A stretch of DNA of 64,000 nucleotides from Phycomyces blakesleeanus NRRL 1555(-) (GCF_001638985.1 NW_017265140.1:1674001-1738000); one strand, 5' to 3'; shown: positions 36,194-48,929, numbered from the stretch's first letter. Program-made: numbers and translations. The notes: generated by a model from the sequence alone, not told the origin.

Positions 36194-38330
36194 TCATTGA
36201 AAGATTTGGGTTGAATTTTTAGACAAAAAGTTCAGAGTTCTTTGTCTTCTTCTTCGGTTTTCTTCTGCAAGTTTGACTGCTGTTTCTTCACTTACAGAAT
36301 TGTCAACCATATATTCTTTAATACAATTGACAATTCTTTTACGTCTATTGAAGAACTGTTGATCATTGTTTCTCCAAGCAATGCCGTACCTCGTCTCCAT
36401 CTCGTGTACGGAGACACAGCCAGAGAGTCCCACATGTCATTCTCTCCACAAGTCAGGCACCATCTGCACACCTCTGCTCATTCTATACCGAACAGGTATG
36501 TCTGGCAGCTGGGAAATTGGTCCAGAGTTGTTGGCCGGGACTGGAAGTGCTTGGACCTCTGTTGATCTAGCTCTACCTCTTTCCCCTCCATCTTCTTGAA
36601 GGGACCAAAGAGGGATTCTCCCAGATACCAAGTCGTCAATCTTCTGGTGAAGAACACCAAACTCCCGCAGAACTTTTCTGCGAAACCTGCTGTCTGCATT
36701 CTGCATGTCAGCCAACTTTCTGGCCACCAGAGGAAGTGCTCTCTGCAAAAAGATGTCAGTAGGCTCGACATCTGTCTCCACAAAAGCCTTGACTGATCTA
36801 AAACATTGACATGTAAATATATTAGAACTATTTTTTTCACTGTATTATATATTAGTTTTTTTTTAACTCTTGAACTCGATGTATTCAGGATCATGGAATA
36901 CACCGTGCTGCCACAATGGGTGCCCTGGAGTTTTGCTCATCATTAACATAGAATCCTGTAGAAAAGTGATTCTTAATTGTTTCAGAAGCTCCAGAAACCC
37001 ATGTGCAGCTGTGGTTTGCTGGTATGCTCCTGACGAAATCCTGTCATACCAAAAGTTTACCATTGGGAAAACCTTGTGCTGGAGTGACTCGGCTGGTTTC
37101 ACTTGGGCTCTTGGCAAGTAGAACTGCCCCTCAGCTGACGAAAATCCAGCCATAGTACGCATCGCACCTCTCGGAAGATTGGTGAGGTATGCACCATTCA
37201 TTGTGCTGCTATTCCAGCGACCCTGCCTTCTGATATCCAACTCGTTGGCACCACTCATGTCAGCCATTCTTGCTGATGATCCACAGGCAGCATAGGTCTT
37301 TGCTGTGAAAACGATTCCACAGGCCTTGAATGCCCTGTTGATTGCTTCAAGATGAGTGGAGTAAGGCATTTCCCTGGTTGGTTCCTGCCCAGATCGTAGC
37401 AACTTATGGTTGAACCATTCGTCAGATGTTTCAAAAGATGGAAACTGCTCACCATCAATATGCCATCTCCAGAAGAAATAGCATCTGAGTGCCATGAATG
37501 AACAAATCTCAACCTTGGAATTTCTCAAGCAGGCTGCAAGCTCAATTCGTCCGAACTGGTTCGTCTTTCCCTGCTTCAAGACCAAGACAAAGGCAGGGCA
37601 TTCGGAAGGTCCTTCACGATCCAATATGACTGTCTGAAGGTCAGCGAATTCGGCTTTTCTTGCAGATTCGCCATGGAGCATACAAAAATGCGACAGGAGA
37701 AAAGACACTGCATTTCTCAGGTCACCTCTGCTTGATCTTGAGAAATAATAGCTAACAATGCTAGCAATCTCGTTCTCTGTGGTGTATCCATTCACCAGAG
37801 TTCCAAGGCCATGGTCCTGGTTTTCAGCATGACAGGCACGCTCATCATTGAACTTCATGTTGTCCAACAGCTGTATACAAGCCTTGCGAGGGTGAGAGTG
37901 GTTGTTCACACCGACTTTAACTTGCTTCTGATACATATCCACAATAGCAGCAAGATAGGCCATTGCAGTTCCATACTTGATGGTTTTTCCAGTGTCTCTT
38001 CTGTGGGTTCGGTTGACAACCTAACAGAAGAAAAGATAATTAATTCAATTACTTACAAAATATATCTCCAAACAACAGCAAAAAACTTACACAGTCTTTA
38101 AGAAACAAATGGAGCTTATCTCCATATACAGTGTAGCGATTTTTGAGGGGAATGCTCGAGAAAGCTTCATCACACCAATCTTTATACTCTTTTTGCTTAG
38201 AAGCATAGCTTCTCTTTGTGTTCTCTGGTCTGTTAACTTCAGCTTCGCGAGAAGTAGACACCTGGACCTCCATCATTCTAACATTCACATCAGAAGTTGT
38301 GGCGGAATAGCTAGGAGCGTTTGGGTTCAT
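36194..38330 (-). pseudogene. Crypton tyrosine recombinase with GCR1_C-like domain, one nonsense codon
   Basis: Exons 38330-38091, 38020-36868 and 36792-36194. Exon 1 begins the core-binding region (RSYASKQKEYKDWC). Exon 2 has the NDC10_II/Crypton catalytic core: GDLRNAVSFLLSHFCMLHGE near the first Arg, KTYAACGSSARMADMSG, then the block IRRQGRWNSSTMNGAYLTNL with the likely nucleophile Tyr in NGAYL, and RGAMRTMAGFSS. The exon 2-3 junction keeps frame with donor A|GTTAAA and acceptor GATCAG|. Exon 3 has a GCR1_C DNA-binding domain (DLWRE, GLSGCVSVHEMETRYGIAWR, FFNRRKRIVNCIKEY). A TGA at about 36437 sits where the family normally has Trp (LWREW). Otherwise intact, about 660 codons. Cryptons lack TIRs, so element borders are not called. 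Confidence 0.85.
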
Positions 38331-38731
38331 TTTGAGTATATATTAAAAGATCTGGAAAGATGAAAAGGTAGCACTTTTACATGCTACTTATATTAATGTC
38401 TTGCTAGAAAATTCATTGTAATTTATTATGCTTAGTAATACACACCTACTGACATTTCTTTCATTTGTGGTAATTTCTAACGGTACAGCTGTTTCTATTG
38501 GTTTAGAGTTCCAATTTTAAGTTGAACCTGTTAAGGCTCAGATTTGGGTGTACGAATTTGATATAAATGAGCCAAAAGTGGATTAGTGTAATGTTTTAAG
38601 TGTCATGATAAAATTTTAGATGGTACAAAAATCTGAAATGGGGGGAGAAGGGAAGAGAGCTGGAAAAGAAGAGATTTTATTGGACGAACCCCATTGGGAA
38701 AAATACTTTTTTTTTTGATAAGTCATTTTTT

Positions 38732-40519
38732 TTAATAGATTTTTGCAATGTTCATCAACATCCACCAGAACATGCCGAATTTTGCAACGTTGAGGAACTT
38801 TTGGTTATTGGAAGACCCGACGGACAAGTGAATATCAACAGCCTGAACGATGTTGATGTCATCTTTGTTGACTTCAACCAGGCCTCCAAGGGGCAGAACC
38901 ACAATGTTGTTGTAATTTTCTGTTACCACGGCTGGGGTATAGATGCAATTTACATTGCTGTTCAGAACAATTTGGTACTTTTGCATAAAGAACGCCTTCC
39001 TCATTCTGTCTGCAGAGTCTCTTGCTTGAACGATCTTTACCTGACCAAGGAATAATTGACCATTTGATTGAAAAACACCTGCAAGTGTATCGCACAAAGT
39101 GGGAGTCGACAACCCGGAACTGTCACTGTTGACACGAGAACCAAAGAAATGGAGATAAAAGCCTGGGAAATTGACAGGGGCTAGCTTGACAAAATCACCA
39201 ATTGAACTTCTCACAGATCTTGTTCCATTACCAGCTGGTTTCTCTACGACATACGATCCTCCATTACAAAGATGCCGACAGATGAATTGCTTGCCGAATC
39301 TTGTAGTGACGTCTCGAGAGGTGGAATGGCGGTTGGTCTTGAATAAATGTTCGCGGATGAACTTATTGAACTGTTCACTGTTTTCAGTTTCGTATTGCAG
39401 CACGGAACCGAAATGAACAATGTCGTCAGTGATATGATGCAGAAGGTGGACCTTTGGCTTGAACGTGAAGTCTTGCTTAGAAAATCCTTTTTGGAGAATC
39501 TGGACATCCAGTTGAAAAAGCAGATCCGTTACATCAGTGACAGCGTGTTTTATCTGGGCAATATAGTAGTCGAAGCACCGGTTGACTCCACGCATGTACA
39601 CCAAAGACGACAGGCGGCCTAATGCATGCAAGGCTTTAATGAACAAACTTCCCAATTGTTTGTCACTAAAGAGCTTGCTCATAATTCCAGGCAGGACTTG
39701 AATCAATTCCTTGAAATCGCGTCCAATGAACAAACCAGTGTGGTGAAGCTTGTTCCTGAATGTTCGGCTGTAACTCTTACAAGACTTGTAAGAGTTTAGA
39801 GCTTCCTGGAGTCTCCCCTTTTCACTTGTAGTCAGCATCTTCTGTTTCCAGAGAAAAGTCATCAAGTATTTCGTCAGGCCAAGAGGAATAATGTGGAGAA
39901 TTTTGACAGGCATGTCTTTGGTAGGGTCAAAGGCTTCGAATCTAAGAAATTCCTCACTTCCATTCTTGATATAACTCAATTCGCACCCATTGAGATATAG
40001 CTCTGACTGGGAATCGGCATTGGCAAAGGCGCACAAGAAATCCCTCGTTCTTTCTTCTGACCCACAGTGGTCAACTGGAGAATATGGCGGAGCGTCAGGG
40101 ATGGAACCCTGTTCAATACGAGGCGAAGGTATGAGGCATTTTCGGCAAAACTTCTTGGCAGATGTTCCCTTATGCATGGCAAGCTGAGATTGATGAGGGT
40201 TGTCACTCATAAAGAGCAACAGGGGCGCAACGACAAGAACTACTTCACCATGATCATCAGAATACATCTCAATACCTTTCTCCAGCCTAATGAGGTCATT
40301 GACAATAGGGGGCAACATCTCAACGGCATTCAGTGTATGATTCGAGGTACAAATGAAAAGAGCATTTTCTCGTTTGTTTCTCGTCTCAAGTAGCAACGCA
40401 GCAAAGTACATTAAGTAACTGTCATACTTGTTGTACTGCTTTGTTGAATTACCGGAGGTATCGTCGGAATAGAGATTAAGTGGGCAGACAACCACTTTCA
40501 TCAAACCAGAGCCTGGAAG
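38732..40519 (-). pseudogene. Element C transposase, 3' part, cut off by C'
   Basis: Begins at the insertion point with LPGSGLMKVVV and at once shows the family signature DDTSGNSTKQYNKYDSYLM. Then HTLNAVEMLPPIVNDLIRLE, VVAPLLLFMSDNPHQSQLA, C-x2-C (CRKC), VKILHIIPLGLTKYL and NSEQFNKFIREHLFKTNRHS, to the stop at 38732. No lesion is visible in this part. The apparent N-terminal extension up to 40624 is the terminal repeat of C' read by chance, not part of this gene. Homologous to 16132-17748. Confidence 0.85.
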
Positions 40520-42127
40520 TCTCACTGCAAAAAAATGCCCGATTCCCATACGTGATGGGATGTAAAATTCGGTGGACAGAAAACCCAAATTTGTAGTGCA
40601 GGATTTTTTTTGTAGAATAAGCATTGCAATTTTTTTAAAACGATTCTATTGGTCATAGAGCACCGAGTAGCATAAAAAAATACAATAATAAACTTAAATT
40701 GAATGAAATAAACTGTACCTGAATATATATTTATCTTCTTTACTGTTTAAAAAATAATATTATTTTAATAATTATTAAGCAATGGCACCAACCCGTAAAT
40801 CAAACAAAACAAAAGAATGCAAATGTTCTGTTTGCAAGACAAGATTCGGAGGATCAGATACAGTGTCTGTACAGACATTTAATTTTCATAAAAGAAGAGA
40901 CAATGCTGGAATGAACATCTTTCGTAATAGATGTAGGGAATTTTCTTTTATGTTTTAATTATATTTATATTTATATTTTCGATTTAATAACATATGTAAT
41001 GTAGTGATTATTAAGAGATCAGTCGAAACTACTGTAAGCTATGTTCCTGAAGTTATCAACAATGATGAACAGAACTCGGTGGCCATAGACAATGATTATG
41101 ATATGGATTATGACTTTGATGGTAAAAATATATATTTTTATTTTTATTTTTATTTGCTCTAACTTCTTTTATGGTTCCGGTAGAAATGGACACCAGTATA
41201 GAAGTAGACATTGAGACACAAGAGCCTATTCGAGTCTTATCTCTCTCAGAATCCGATACTGTCTTTGGTTATGAGAATGAAGAGTTTAACTCTGATCTTG
41301 ATTCTGACGGTTGCGAAGACGATTCCAGTGAGGATGACATGCTTGATAGTGAAGGTTTGCACACTTTCATAATGGATATTGGGTTCTGCTGTATAAAATA
41401 ATAGAAATTAATTTTTTTTAAAAAAGACAACTTTCCTGAATTCAACTCAGAATTGAGTTTCATCCATCGTTTTATCATACAGGTCCTTGCACTATTTGTA
41501 TCCTTGTACGTCATCGATGAAGGCGCCATTCTTCTCATTGCCATCATGAACAAAATACTCGAGCTTTTCAGAGATCCATTCCGTCTCCCAGTTAGCATCC
41601 CTGGTCTCAAAAGCATGGCAGGATTCAATACCTTTACAGACGGTATAAAGAAATATGTTTCTTGTAGCGAATGTCACAGCATATATGAGAACAATGAATC
41701 AACACCCCGCTTCTGTATCTTTGATAAATTTGGGAATAACTCAATGTGCGGTAATAGTTTGTTCAAGTCGGGAAATCAGTCGTCCATTCCAAAAAGAACA
41801 TATGTGTATCACTCTGTTCAGAATTCGATCAAAGCTCTCTTTTCTCGGCCTGATTTTGAAACCCAAATCGACTCGTGGAACCGTAGCCTGAAGGCTGAGA
41901 ATACTATGTTCGATGTGTAAGATGGCTTGATGTGGAAGGATTTGAAAGACACCAATGGAATTCCCTTTGTTCATGGCAACCGCTCACTGATGTTGACCTT
42001 AAACATTGACTGGTTCCAGCCATTCGACGGTGTGACATATTCGTGTGGTGCAATTTACCTGGCTGTAAACAATCTTCCTCGAAGTATAAGATTCAAGAAA
42101 GAAAATGTCATTCTCGTTGGGTTAATG

Positions 42128-44641
42128 GTATCTCCTTATTTTATCCTACGGAGAGTTTGAATTTTGAAAATCCGTTGAGGTAGTGACAGGTTTTACTTTT
42201 GGTAAATTCAATTAGAATTGTATTTGTTTATATCAATCAGAAATATTTTTTCTTGTACTTTTAAGATCTTTTAATGATATATATTTATTATTTTTATTAT
42301 TATCTCTGAGTATTCAAGTTTCTAAAATATGAAGGGTTCTCACTTCTATATTCATCCATCAACCTCACAGCATCTGCGAGTGCTCTTTTTATAAGATCTG
42401 CCTTTGTTTGATCTAAGCCAGGAATTGTCTTCAAAGTTTGAAGATCTTCAAAGCCGTGATGCATCGTTGCAGAATAAGCTGCAATTTCGTCAAAGACATA
42501 TACACCTCTATCTTCAGCAGTACCTCCACTCTCTAATTCCTCCTCTACTTCTTCCTCAACTTCGTTCTCGTTTGCATTTACAGCGTCTTGTCGGTTCAAT
42601 ACCACTCCTGCTATCTCCCGTTGCTCGATGAAGCTGAATTTTGCCCCACAGTAACGCTTCAACAAATGTGAATGCTTGCATGGGATCTGGCGGGTCAGAA
42701 AGTTCGGGCAGGTGCAGCTTTGTATCAAGTCATTTGATATATTGACGGTATACCACTTATCTTCTGTTACGAAAGATCTTATTTGCCACTCACCATTATA
42801 ATCATCCATGCTGTTACCAGTCTCACCCAAAGGGTTGAGAATCATGGAAGGGAGCATGTCATTTTGGATTTTTGAAGCAACAAAAGAATTTCTTGCTAAC
42901 TCATTATCAATGGGACCCATCTTACCATTGTTGAAGTGAATACGCTCAACCTCTTGTTCAAAATAGAACTCCACATCATTTGTCAAGATAAAAATTAGTC
43001 GATCCAATCTTCTGATGCGTGCACGACCAAAGTAGATTGTCTTGAGTTGATTGTGCCATGATTCTACATAGTTGTTTGTCACATATCTCTGATGTTGTTG
43101 GCTAATGTACGGGCGCCCCCATCTTCGCAACAATTCTTCGTTCTCGGTCCATTTCTTCTCAAAATATTTCAAAAACTGAGGTTGATCCTGAACCATCAGT
43201 TTAAAATCTTCAATTGCTCTTAGGAACACGTCTTCGTTTGACTCGATGAGAATGTGTCTCAGGTAGTTCTTCAGTGCAGTCTTATAATTCCCAAGTTGTT
43301 CTGATGTATAAGAGGCATTAAGTTTAATCTTGCTGTCAAGGTTGTGCTGCCAAGCGCGAAGAACATGAAAATCACAGTAGTGAATTGTAGCATGAGGTAA
43401 TGCTTCTTTGATTGCATTAACCTCCATAATGCTACAGTCAATGGTAATATTCATTGGTACGAAGCTGCTCTTGATGCGAAGGTGGTCAAGCCAAAGTTTG
43501 ATGGGTATGGCTGTCTGGTTGTTTGTCACCATGTATGCAACAGGGAATCCCTTTCCTGTTTGAGGATGGCGAGTGACCAAAGTATATAATACTTCGTCGC
43601 TTCTGGACGAAATGGAATGGGTGGCATCGAGACAAAAAGATTGCGAGATTCTCATGATTGAAACTTGCATTGGTGATTGAAATCCAAAGGCAAATTGTTT
43701 TTTACCGTCATTATAAACAGAAAGATTGATTTCAAAAATGCAATAGTTTTGTTCTGCTAGCTTTACATTTAACCAGATGGAAATAGATGCATTTTCATCA
43801 GAAGCAAACATATATAACAAAGTAGTCATCTATTTTATATACGAGTATTTATTTGATATATAAATATTAATTTAATACGAAAGCTCTGTTATATTCATTG
43901 ACAAACCTTTCTCATTCTGTTGTAAATTTCTTCATAATTAGGCTTTCTAACGCCAACTCCCCAACTATCAATCTGTCTAAGAACTGAAATTCTTGTACTT
44001 CTACAGCTGCTGCCACTTTTCAACTGATCTTCAATAATCTTTATGGCTTCAGAAGGCAAAGGAAGAGTTCTGACTTCGTCCCAGTCTCCAGGAACATGGT
44101 TTACATGTGCCCTTGTTTGGCAAAATGTAACAACATTGGGGTTGTCGAGATGCTGTATGATTTTTAAGGCAGCTGTACAAGAGCATGCCTTCGTATCTTT
44201 CTGGGCAAGACGTAATTGGCGGTTTGTTATATATTGGCCAGCACGGTGGCATTTTTTAGTCTCTCCAAAAACTAAACCTTTTCCAGAATATTTATGCTTT
44301 TTATTCCATTTTGTTGAGCATAAGACATTGATTCGCTCCAGACACTTTTCCCATTCACTAGCTTTTACTAATATTGTCGAATTCAAAGGAAGCATCTTGA
44401 TTCCTTCCAAAGGCGAGTTGATCAAGACTTGTTGAATGGTGGAAATATCATAAATAGTGTTGTTTATATTGTTGTTAGACATAATTGAAGTTTGTTTTTA
44501 AGAAAGAGGGAAGTGATTATTTGTTAAAAAAAAATGCCATGTGTGGGATGCAAAAGCCACTGTCTGCCATTAAAGTTAGAAAGCCACAGGACTAAATTAA
44601 ATACTAATTCAAACTCTCCGTAGGATAAAATAAGGAGATAC
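42128..44641. mobile_element. Mutator-like element MULE-2, nested inside C'
   Basis: Perfect 36-bp inverted repeats (42128-42163 and 44606-44641, starting GTATCTCCTTATTTTATCC). They are flanked by the perfect 8-bp duplication GGTTAATG (42120-42127 and 44642-44649). Length 2514 bp. Removing it restores the transposase frame of C' at VGLM|PGPKE. It carries a complete two-exon transposase gene and may be autonomous. The partial repeat at window positions 1-29 is a diverged copy of the same family. Confidence 0.97.
42300..44482 (-). CDS. MULE-2 transposase, intact, two exons
   Basis: Exon 1 44482-43907 (192 codons), a 77-bp GT-AG intron, and exon 2 43829-42300; 701 aa in one open frame. Exon 1 has a Cys/His-containing DNA-binding-like region (CHRAGQYITNRQ, CSCTAAL, HVNHVPGDW). 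Exon 2 has the MULE catalytic core: FCLDATHSI (Asp), ITIDCSIMEVNAIKEALP (Asp) with HYCDFHVLRAW, and VTNNYVESWHNQLK (Glu). A SWIM zinc finger follows, C-x-C...C-x-H in CTCPNFLTRQIPCKHSHLL. A Glu-rich stretch and a C-terminal helical domain finish the protein. All expected residues are present. Both exons end in frame (phase 0), and the perfect TIRs fit a recently active element. Confidence 0.93.
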
Positions 44642-46537
44642 GGTTAATGCCAGGTCCAAAAGAAGCAAAAACATCCGAGATAAATTCGTACCTCAGACCT
44701 CTGGTTGACAAATTAGAAAAGTTGTACAAGGGAGTCAGAGTCCAGACATATCAATGCCCAAATGGTACCACCATCCGCGCTGCTCTGTTTATGGTTGCCT
44801 GCGACATCCCTGCTGCCCAAAAAGTGTGTGGATTCACGTCCCATACCAGTACAAACGCATGCCACAAATGTAATTGTCAATTCTCCCAATTAGCTGGAAC
44901 GAGCTCTGTCGATTATTCTGGATTTGATTTCTCAAAGTGGCTCCTTCGCACTAAGAATGATAATTGTAAGGATGCTGAGGTCTGGAGGAATGCAACCACT
45001 GAAGCTGAGAGACATCGTCTTGAAGTTGAAAATGGTGTTCGCTGGTCCGAACTGCATCGTCTCCAGTACTTTGACGTTGTCCGCTGCACGATCATTGATC
45101 CAATGCACAATCTCTTCTTAGGCACAGCCAAGAGGATGATGGAGAAATGGGTTGCAGATGGTCTAATTGACAATAAAAAACTCGTTGCCATGCAGAAAAT
45201 CGTTGAAAACATGACATTGCCGCCTGATTACACCATGCTAAGATCAAAGATTTCAAAGGGATTTCCCTTTATGAAGGCAGACGAGTGGAAATCGTGGTGT
45301 CTGGTATACTCTCCAGTGGTTCTACAAGGCGTACTACCAAAGCAAAAGTTTGAGAATTGGATGTTTTTTGTGAATGCCTGCCGTTTCCTTACCAAGCCAA
45401 ATGTTTCCAAAGATGATGTACAGTCAGCACACATAGCACTTGAGAAGTTCAGTAAAGGTTGTGAAAGGCTGTATAGCAAGGATCTGTTATCTCCAAACAT
45501 GCATCTCCATCTTCATCTTTGCGACACAATCAAGGACTCTGGGCCTGTTTATGGGTACTGGCTCTTTAGTTTCGAGCGATACAACAGCGTCCTAAAGAAT
45601 ATCAATACCAACAGAAGGAGCGGCTTTGAAATGACATACATGAAAACATTCATTGAAGATACCCGTAAAGGCGATTTTGTTCGCAATTTCTTGAAGACAT
45701 CTGGTCCATTCAATTTCTCCAGCATCTTCGATAAATTGGTAACTGGTTATAGTCCTGCTGATTCTACAACTAGCACCGCCTTGTACAATTGGTTCTCTCT
45801 ACCAGACTTTCTTGATGCTGCCAAAAATCCGAACTTGTCAATTCGTGGTAACGAGCCTTTGCCACCATCAGCGCTGCCCTTGCAAAAAAAAGCATATGAG
45901 ATGATGCCAAGACAGGAGTATGATTGTTTGGTAGGATATTACCAAGCTGTTTACAACGATCCCACCATCTCCAGTTGCAAAGACGTGATTCAAGATACAG
46001 CTTTCGTCAATGACTGGATCGAAATGCTCAAATCCGTCAACCTCCTTGGACAGACATTCAAGGGAAGTAGAGGTACGAATGGAAGAGGATCATATATACA
46101 AGCAATGTTCATAGAAGGTCGAAACGAAGCAAAGTATGCGTATGTCAGAGAGATTCAGTACCTATTTGTTCATTCATTTAGTCCACTTGTTTCTACTCCA
46201 CATCACAGAACACCCCAAAGTAGCCAACATACATTTGCTTATGTAAAATGGTACAAGGCTTCCAAGGAGACAAGTAGAAAAATTGCAGGCGTAGAAATAT
46301 GGGATGTCGCGTTTTCTTTGCCTGACTTTCAAAGCATCTTGCCAGTGCACCGAATTCTCCTTCCTGTTGCAATTGTTGACCATACAACATTACGAAATAT
46401 CAGCAAAAAACTTATTGTTCCTTTGCCTAGAAAACTTTACTTTTAAAATATATAATTATCCCTTCTTTTCTTTCTAATAATATTATTCAATTTTTTTAAT
46501 ATGACAGTGAAAAAAGAAGAGAGCAAATTGTTTGTTT

Positions 46538-47818
46538 TTATTGGTTTTGAATTGCCCAGACAGGAAGGATCGCAGTCAGGTGACCGGGGACAGGAGTGAC
46601 CACAATGGTTTTTAGGTATCTGGGCATTCTTTGCTTTGATTGTGGTGTTACAATCTTCTTGTCATTCTCTGCTGCCAAGAAATCAATGAACTGAATAAGC
46701 CTATTCAGCTATGTATAATTAGTTAGTTTATTTCTGTACAGTCATCTTTTTATAGAAATATATTATAGTGTACACCTTTAAAAAAAATTACCTCAGCACT
46801 TCTCCAACTAGGACGAGCAACCTGCAAAACCCACACATGGATTATAGGAGTGACGTCCTCATCTTCCGATTCACCATCAGACATCACACTCTTCTCGAGG
46901 AGATGCAAGTATGCCATCTCATCAGGGTTACCTGGCTTGTATCCCATCTTAGTGTCAATTGCTAGCCAATTGTTAATGTAGGTATCAACACGACGCAAGT
47001 GAATCTAGATATATTTTAAAATGATTAGAACAGAATGCAAAATATTTAATTTCTTTTTTTTGTTTGTAATTTTACCTCAATGCGACGGCTGTTGATACGA
47101 TTATTGCGCCTTTTGGAAGACACTTGCTCGGGGGTTGCGTTGACAGCACGAAAACATGTCTTGTAATTGTTTTTTATTTTCTGCACTATCATATCCTCCC
47201 AGAACCCAGCTGTGCGAGGCTGGGCAACGATATACTGTCGGAGGTAATTAATCACCTCAACATTGTCAGGATGATCGATCCTCTCATCCATGTTCCATCG
47301 CCTGCGGCTTTTGTTTTCAGCAACAAGCTCAGGATCATTCGAACGGAAGTTTCTCGCCCACATTCTCCCATTGATGAGATTCTATATGATTATTATTATT
47401 ATTATTTAGGTAGTGTGTTAAAGCATGAAGTCAGAAAAAATCATACCAGAACAATTGCATGCATTTCGCCTTTGGTGTGTCTATTTGTAGACACATTGGC
47501 AGCAGTTACTCCCTGAGTTACAGAAGATGCAACAAGAGCTTGCTGGGGAATGGCTTGGTTGTGAGCATCGACCGGAAAACGAATTCCAGTGTTGGCTTCG
47601 ACAGTACAATCGTACATCATGTTGATGGCTGCCATAACCTGCGTTAGGGACTCGACAGTCATTCCAGGAGCCTCTGCCCCACTTGGACCAGCTGCAAGTG
47701 GCGATACTCTTGGAGCAATCTCACGTTGCTCAATCCGGCCGGCAGCAACACGGTTAAGTGTTCCTTGGGCATTCTGTTTGCCTTTGCGTCCTGATTTTCT
47801 AGTGGCATTGGAAGGCAT
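46538..47818 (-). CDS. Accessory protein of C', four exons, intact
   Basis: Exons 47818-47447 (372 nt), 47381-47076 (306 nt), 47004-46792 (213 nt) and 46708-46538; 353 aa in one frame, all GT-AG. N-terminus basic (RKSGRKGKQN), then a helical segment (VESLTQVMAAINMMYD). Exon 2 holds NMDERIDHPDNVEVINYLRQ and ends SSKRRNNRINSRRIE, the basic block shared with A and F. Exon 3 ends RPSWRSAE. Exon 4 carries RYLKTIVVTPVPGHL. It lies convergent to the Tnp2 gene, about 90 bp between stop codons. No known domain recognised. Together with A and F it defines a conserved but unnamed family. Confidence 0.75.
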
Positions 47819-48223
47819 GCTACAGATATTTACATATTTTTTAAAAAATAAATAAATATAAATAAATAAAGCATATATAGAAGAATATTATGAAATATTA
47901 TTTTAATTATACAAACATACATGGTAAAGCACAGTAATAGTATGTGAGGTTTCTAATAAAATGTGAGGGAGGATATAATAATCTGGCAAATAGAAGTAGT
48001 ATTTATATGTCCCAATACTTCTTGGGTGTACAGCAACAAAAGAAAAAATTATAGGGACACACGTTTTAAATTATAATAGACCCTAATAAATTCTGAGAAC
48101 AGAATGAGCTTATTCACTACTCTTACAATTTGTTTTTTTATTTTTCTTTTTTTTTATTTTCTTTTTTTTTGTTCTCTCTCTTTCTCTTATACTGTTTACT
48201 TTTGCTTCTTTTTCTACACTATG

Positions 48224-48738
48224 GTAAATACTTAATATTTTCTTTTTACTTTATTTTACATGATTATTAACACTAAAAAACTTCTATCGTCTTTATTATG
48301 TAGGGCTTCCTGCACGAGTTAACATAACACACTGGCTTACAAAGGTGAATAAGAAAGCAAACAACTTTTATTGCGCGATGCTAATCATCAGCTTATTAAT
48401 CTTTAGATGCAAAACAATGATGATGACAACCATCAAAAGCTAATGATGAAAATAAACATGGTAAGCTTTAATAGAATATCTTCTAATCACTTATATTAAC
48501 GTTATACTTTCTTCATTATCATTTTGAATTTATTAGATTTTCTCTATCTCTCTTTTGCACGCACGCATTAAAAGGATGCCAAAGAATCACTTTTTCTGGT
48601 AAGAAAGACTTTATAATTATTATTCTCTCATACTAATCATATTTTTTCCCTTTCTATTAGGAATACTTGGAGTACATCAACAATTATATAAATGCTATCC
48701 GTAGCAATATGATCCTCTATTTCCAAAGAATAAATCTG
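48224..48738 (+). other. Spliced-looking tract of C', divergent from the accessory gene
   Basis: Introns 48224-48303, 48345-48406, 48461-48536 and 48599-48660 have consensus borders (GTAAA, GTGAA, GTAAGC, GTAAGA; all end TAG) and sizes of 62-80 bp. The exons between them are 41, 54 and 62 nt. Translation from the first ATG stops after eight codons. Another frame stays open across two exons (ITHWLTK, MQNNDDDNHQKLMM). Two of its exons end ATG|GT, as in the E and F tracts. Probably a spliced RNA of the element or a short-peptide gene; unproven. Confidence 0.4.
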
Positions 48739-48929
48739 GTCTGTACACACATGTTTTGAAAATGACAAAATCGATTTTGGTCATCCCAAGATTCTGCCCC
48801 TTCCCTTAATATTCAAAGAGGTATTGCAGTATTCCCATTTATTTATCCCGAAAGGTAAGAGATATTATTAATGATCAAAGTAGAATCGCAGTACCCAAAA
48901 TCAAGAACCCAAAACCGAGAATGCAAAAC

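Larger units (their letters stand above)
40782..46446 (+). pseudogene. Tnp2-type transposase of C', interrupted by MULE-2 and one stop
   Basis: Exons 40782-40932, 41005-41121, 41184-41354 and 41427-46446, the last split by MULE-2 plus its 8-bp duplication (42128-44649). Exon 1: CKCSVCKTRFGG, then FNFHKRRD, a C-x-C-x2-C...H cluster. Exons 2-3 are acidic. Long exon: LYVIDEGAILLIAIMNK, C-x2-C (CSEC), LNIDWFQPFDGVTYSCG, MPGPKEAKTSEINSYLRP, ACDIPAAQKVCGFTSH, CHKCNCQF, GVRWSELHRLQYFD, TIIDPMHNLFLGTAKRM, MKADEWKSWCLVYSP, NMHLHLHLCDTI, GYWLFSFERYNSVLKN and LLGQTFKGS. One TAA (41918-41920) replaces a Tyr codon. The coding bases without MULE-2 total 2937, 978 codons. This is the best-preserved member and a useful reference for A, E and F. 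Confidence 0.9.
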
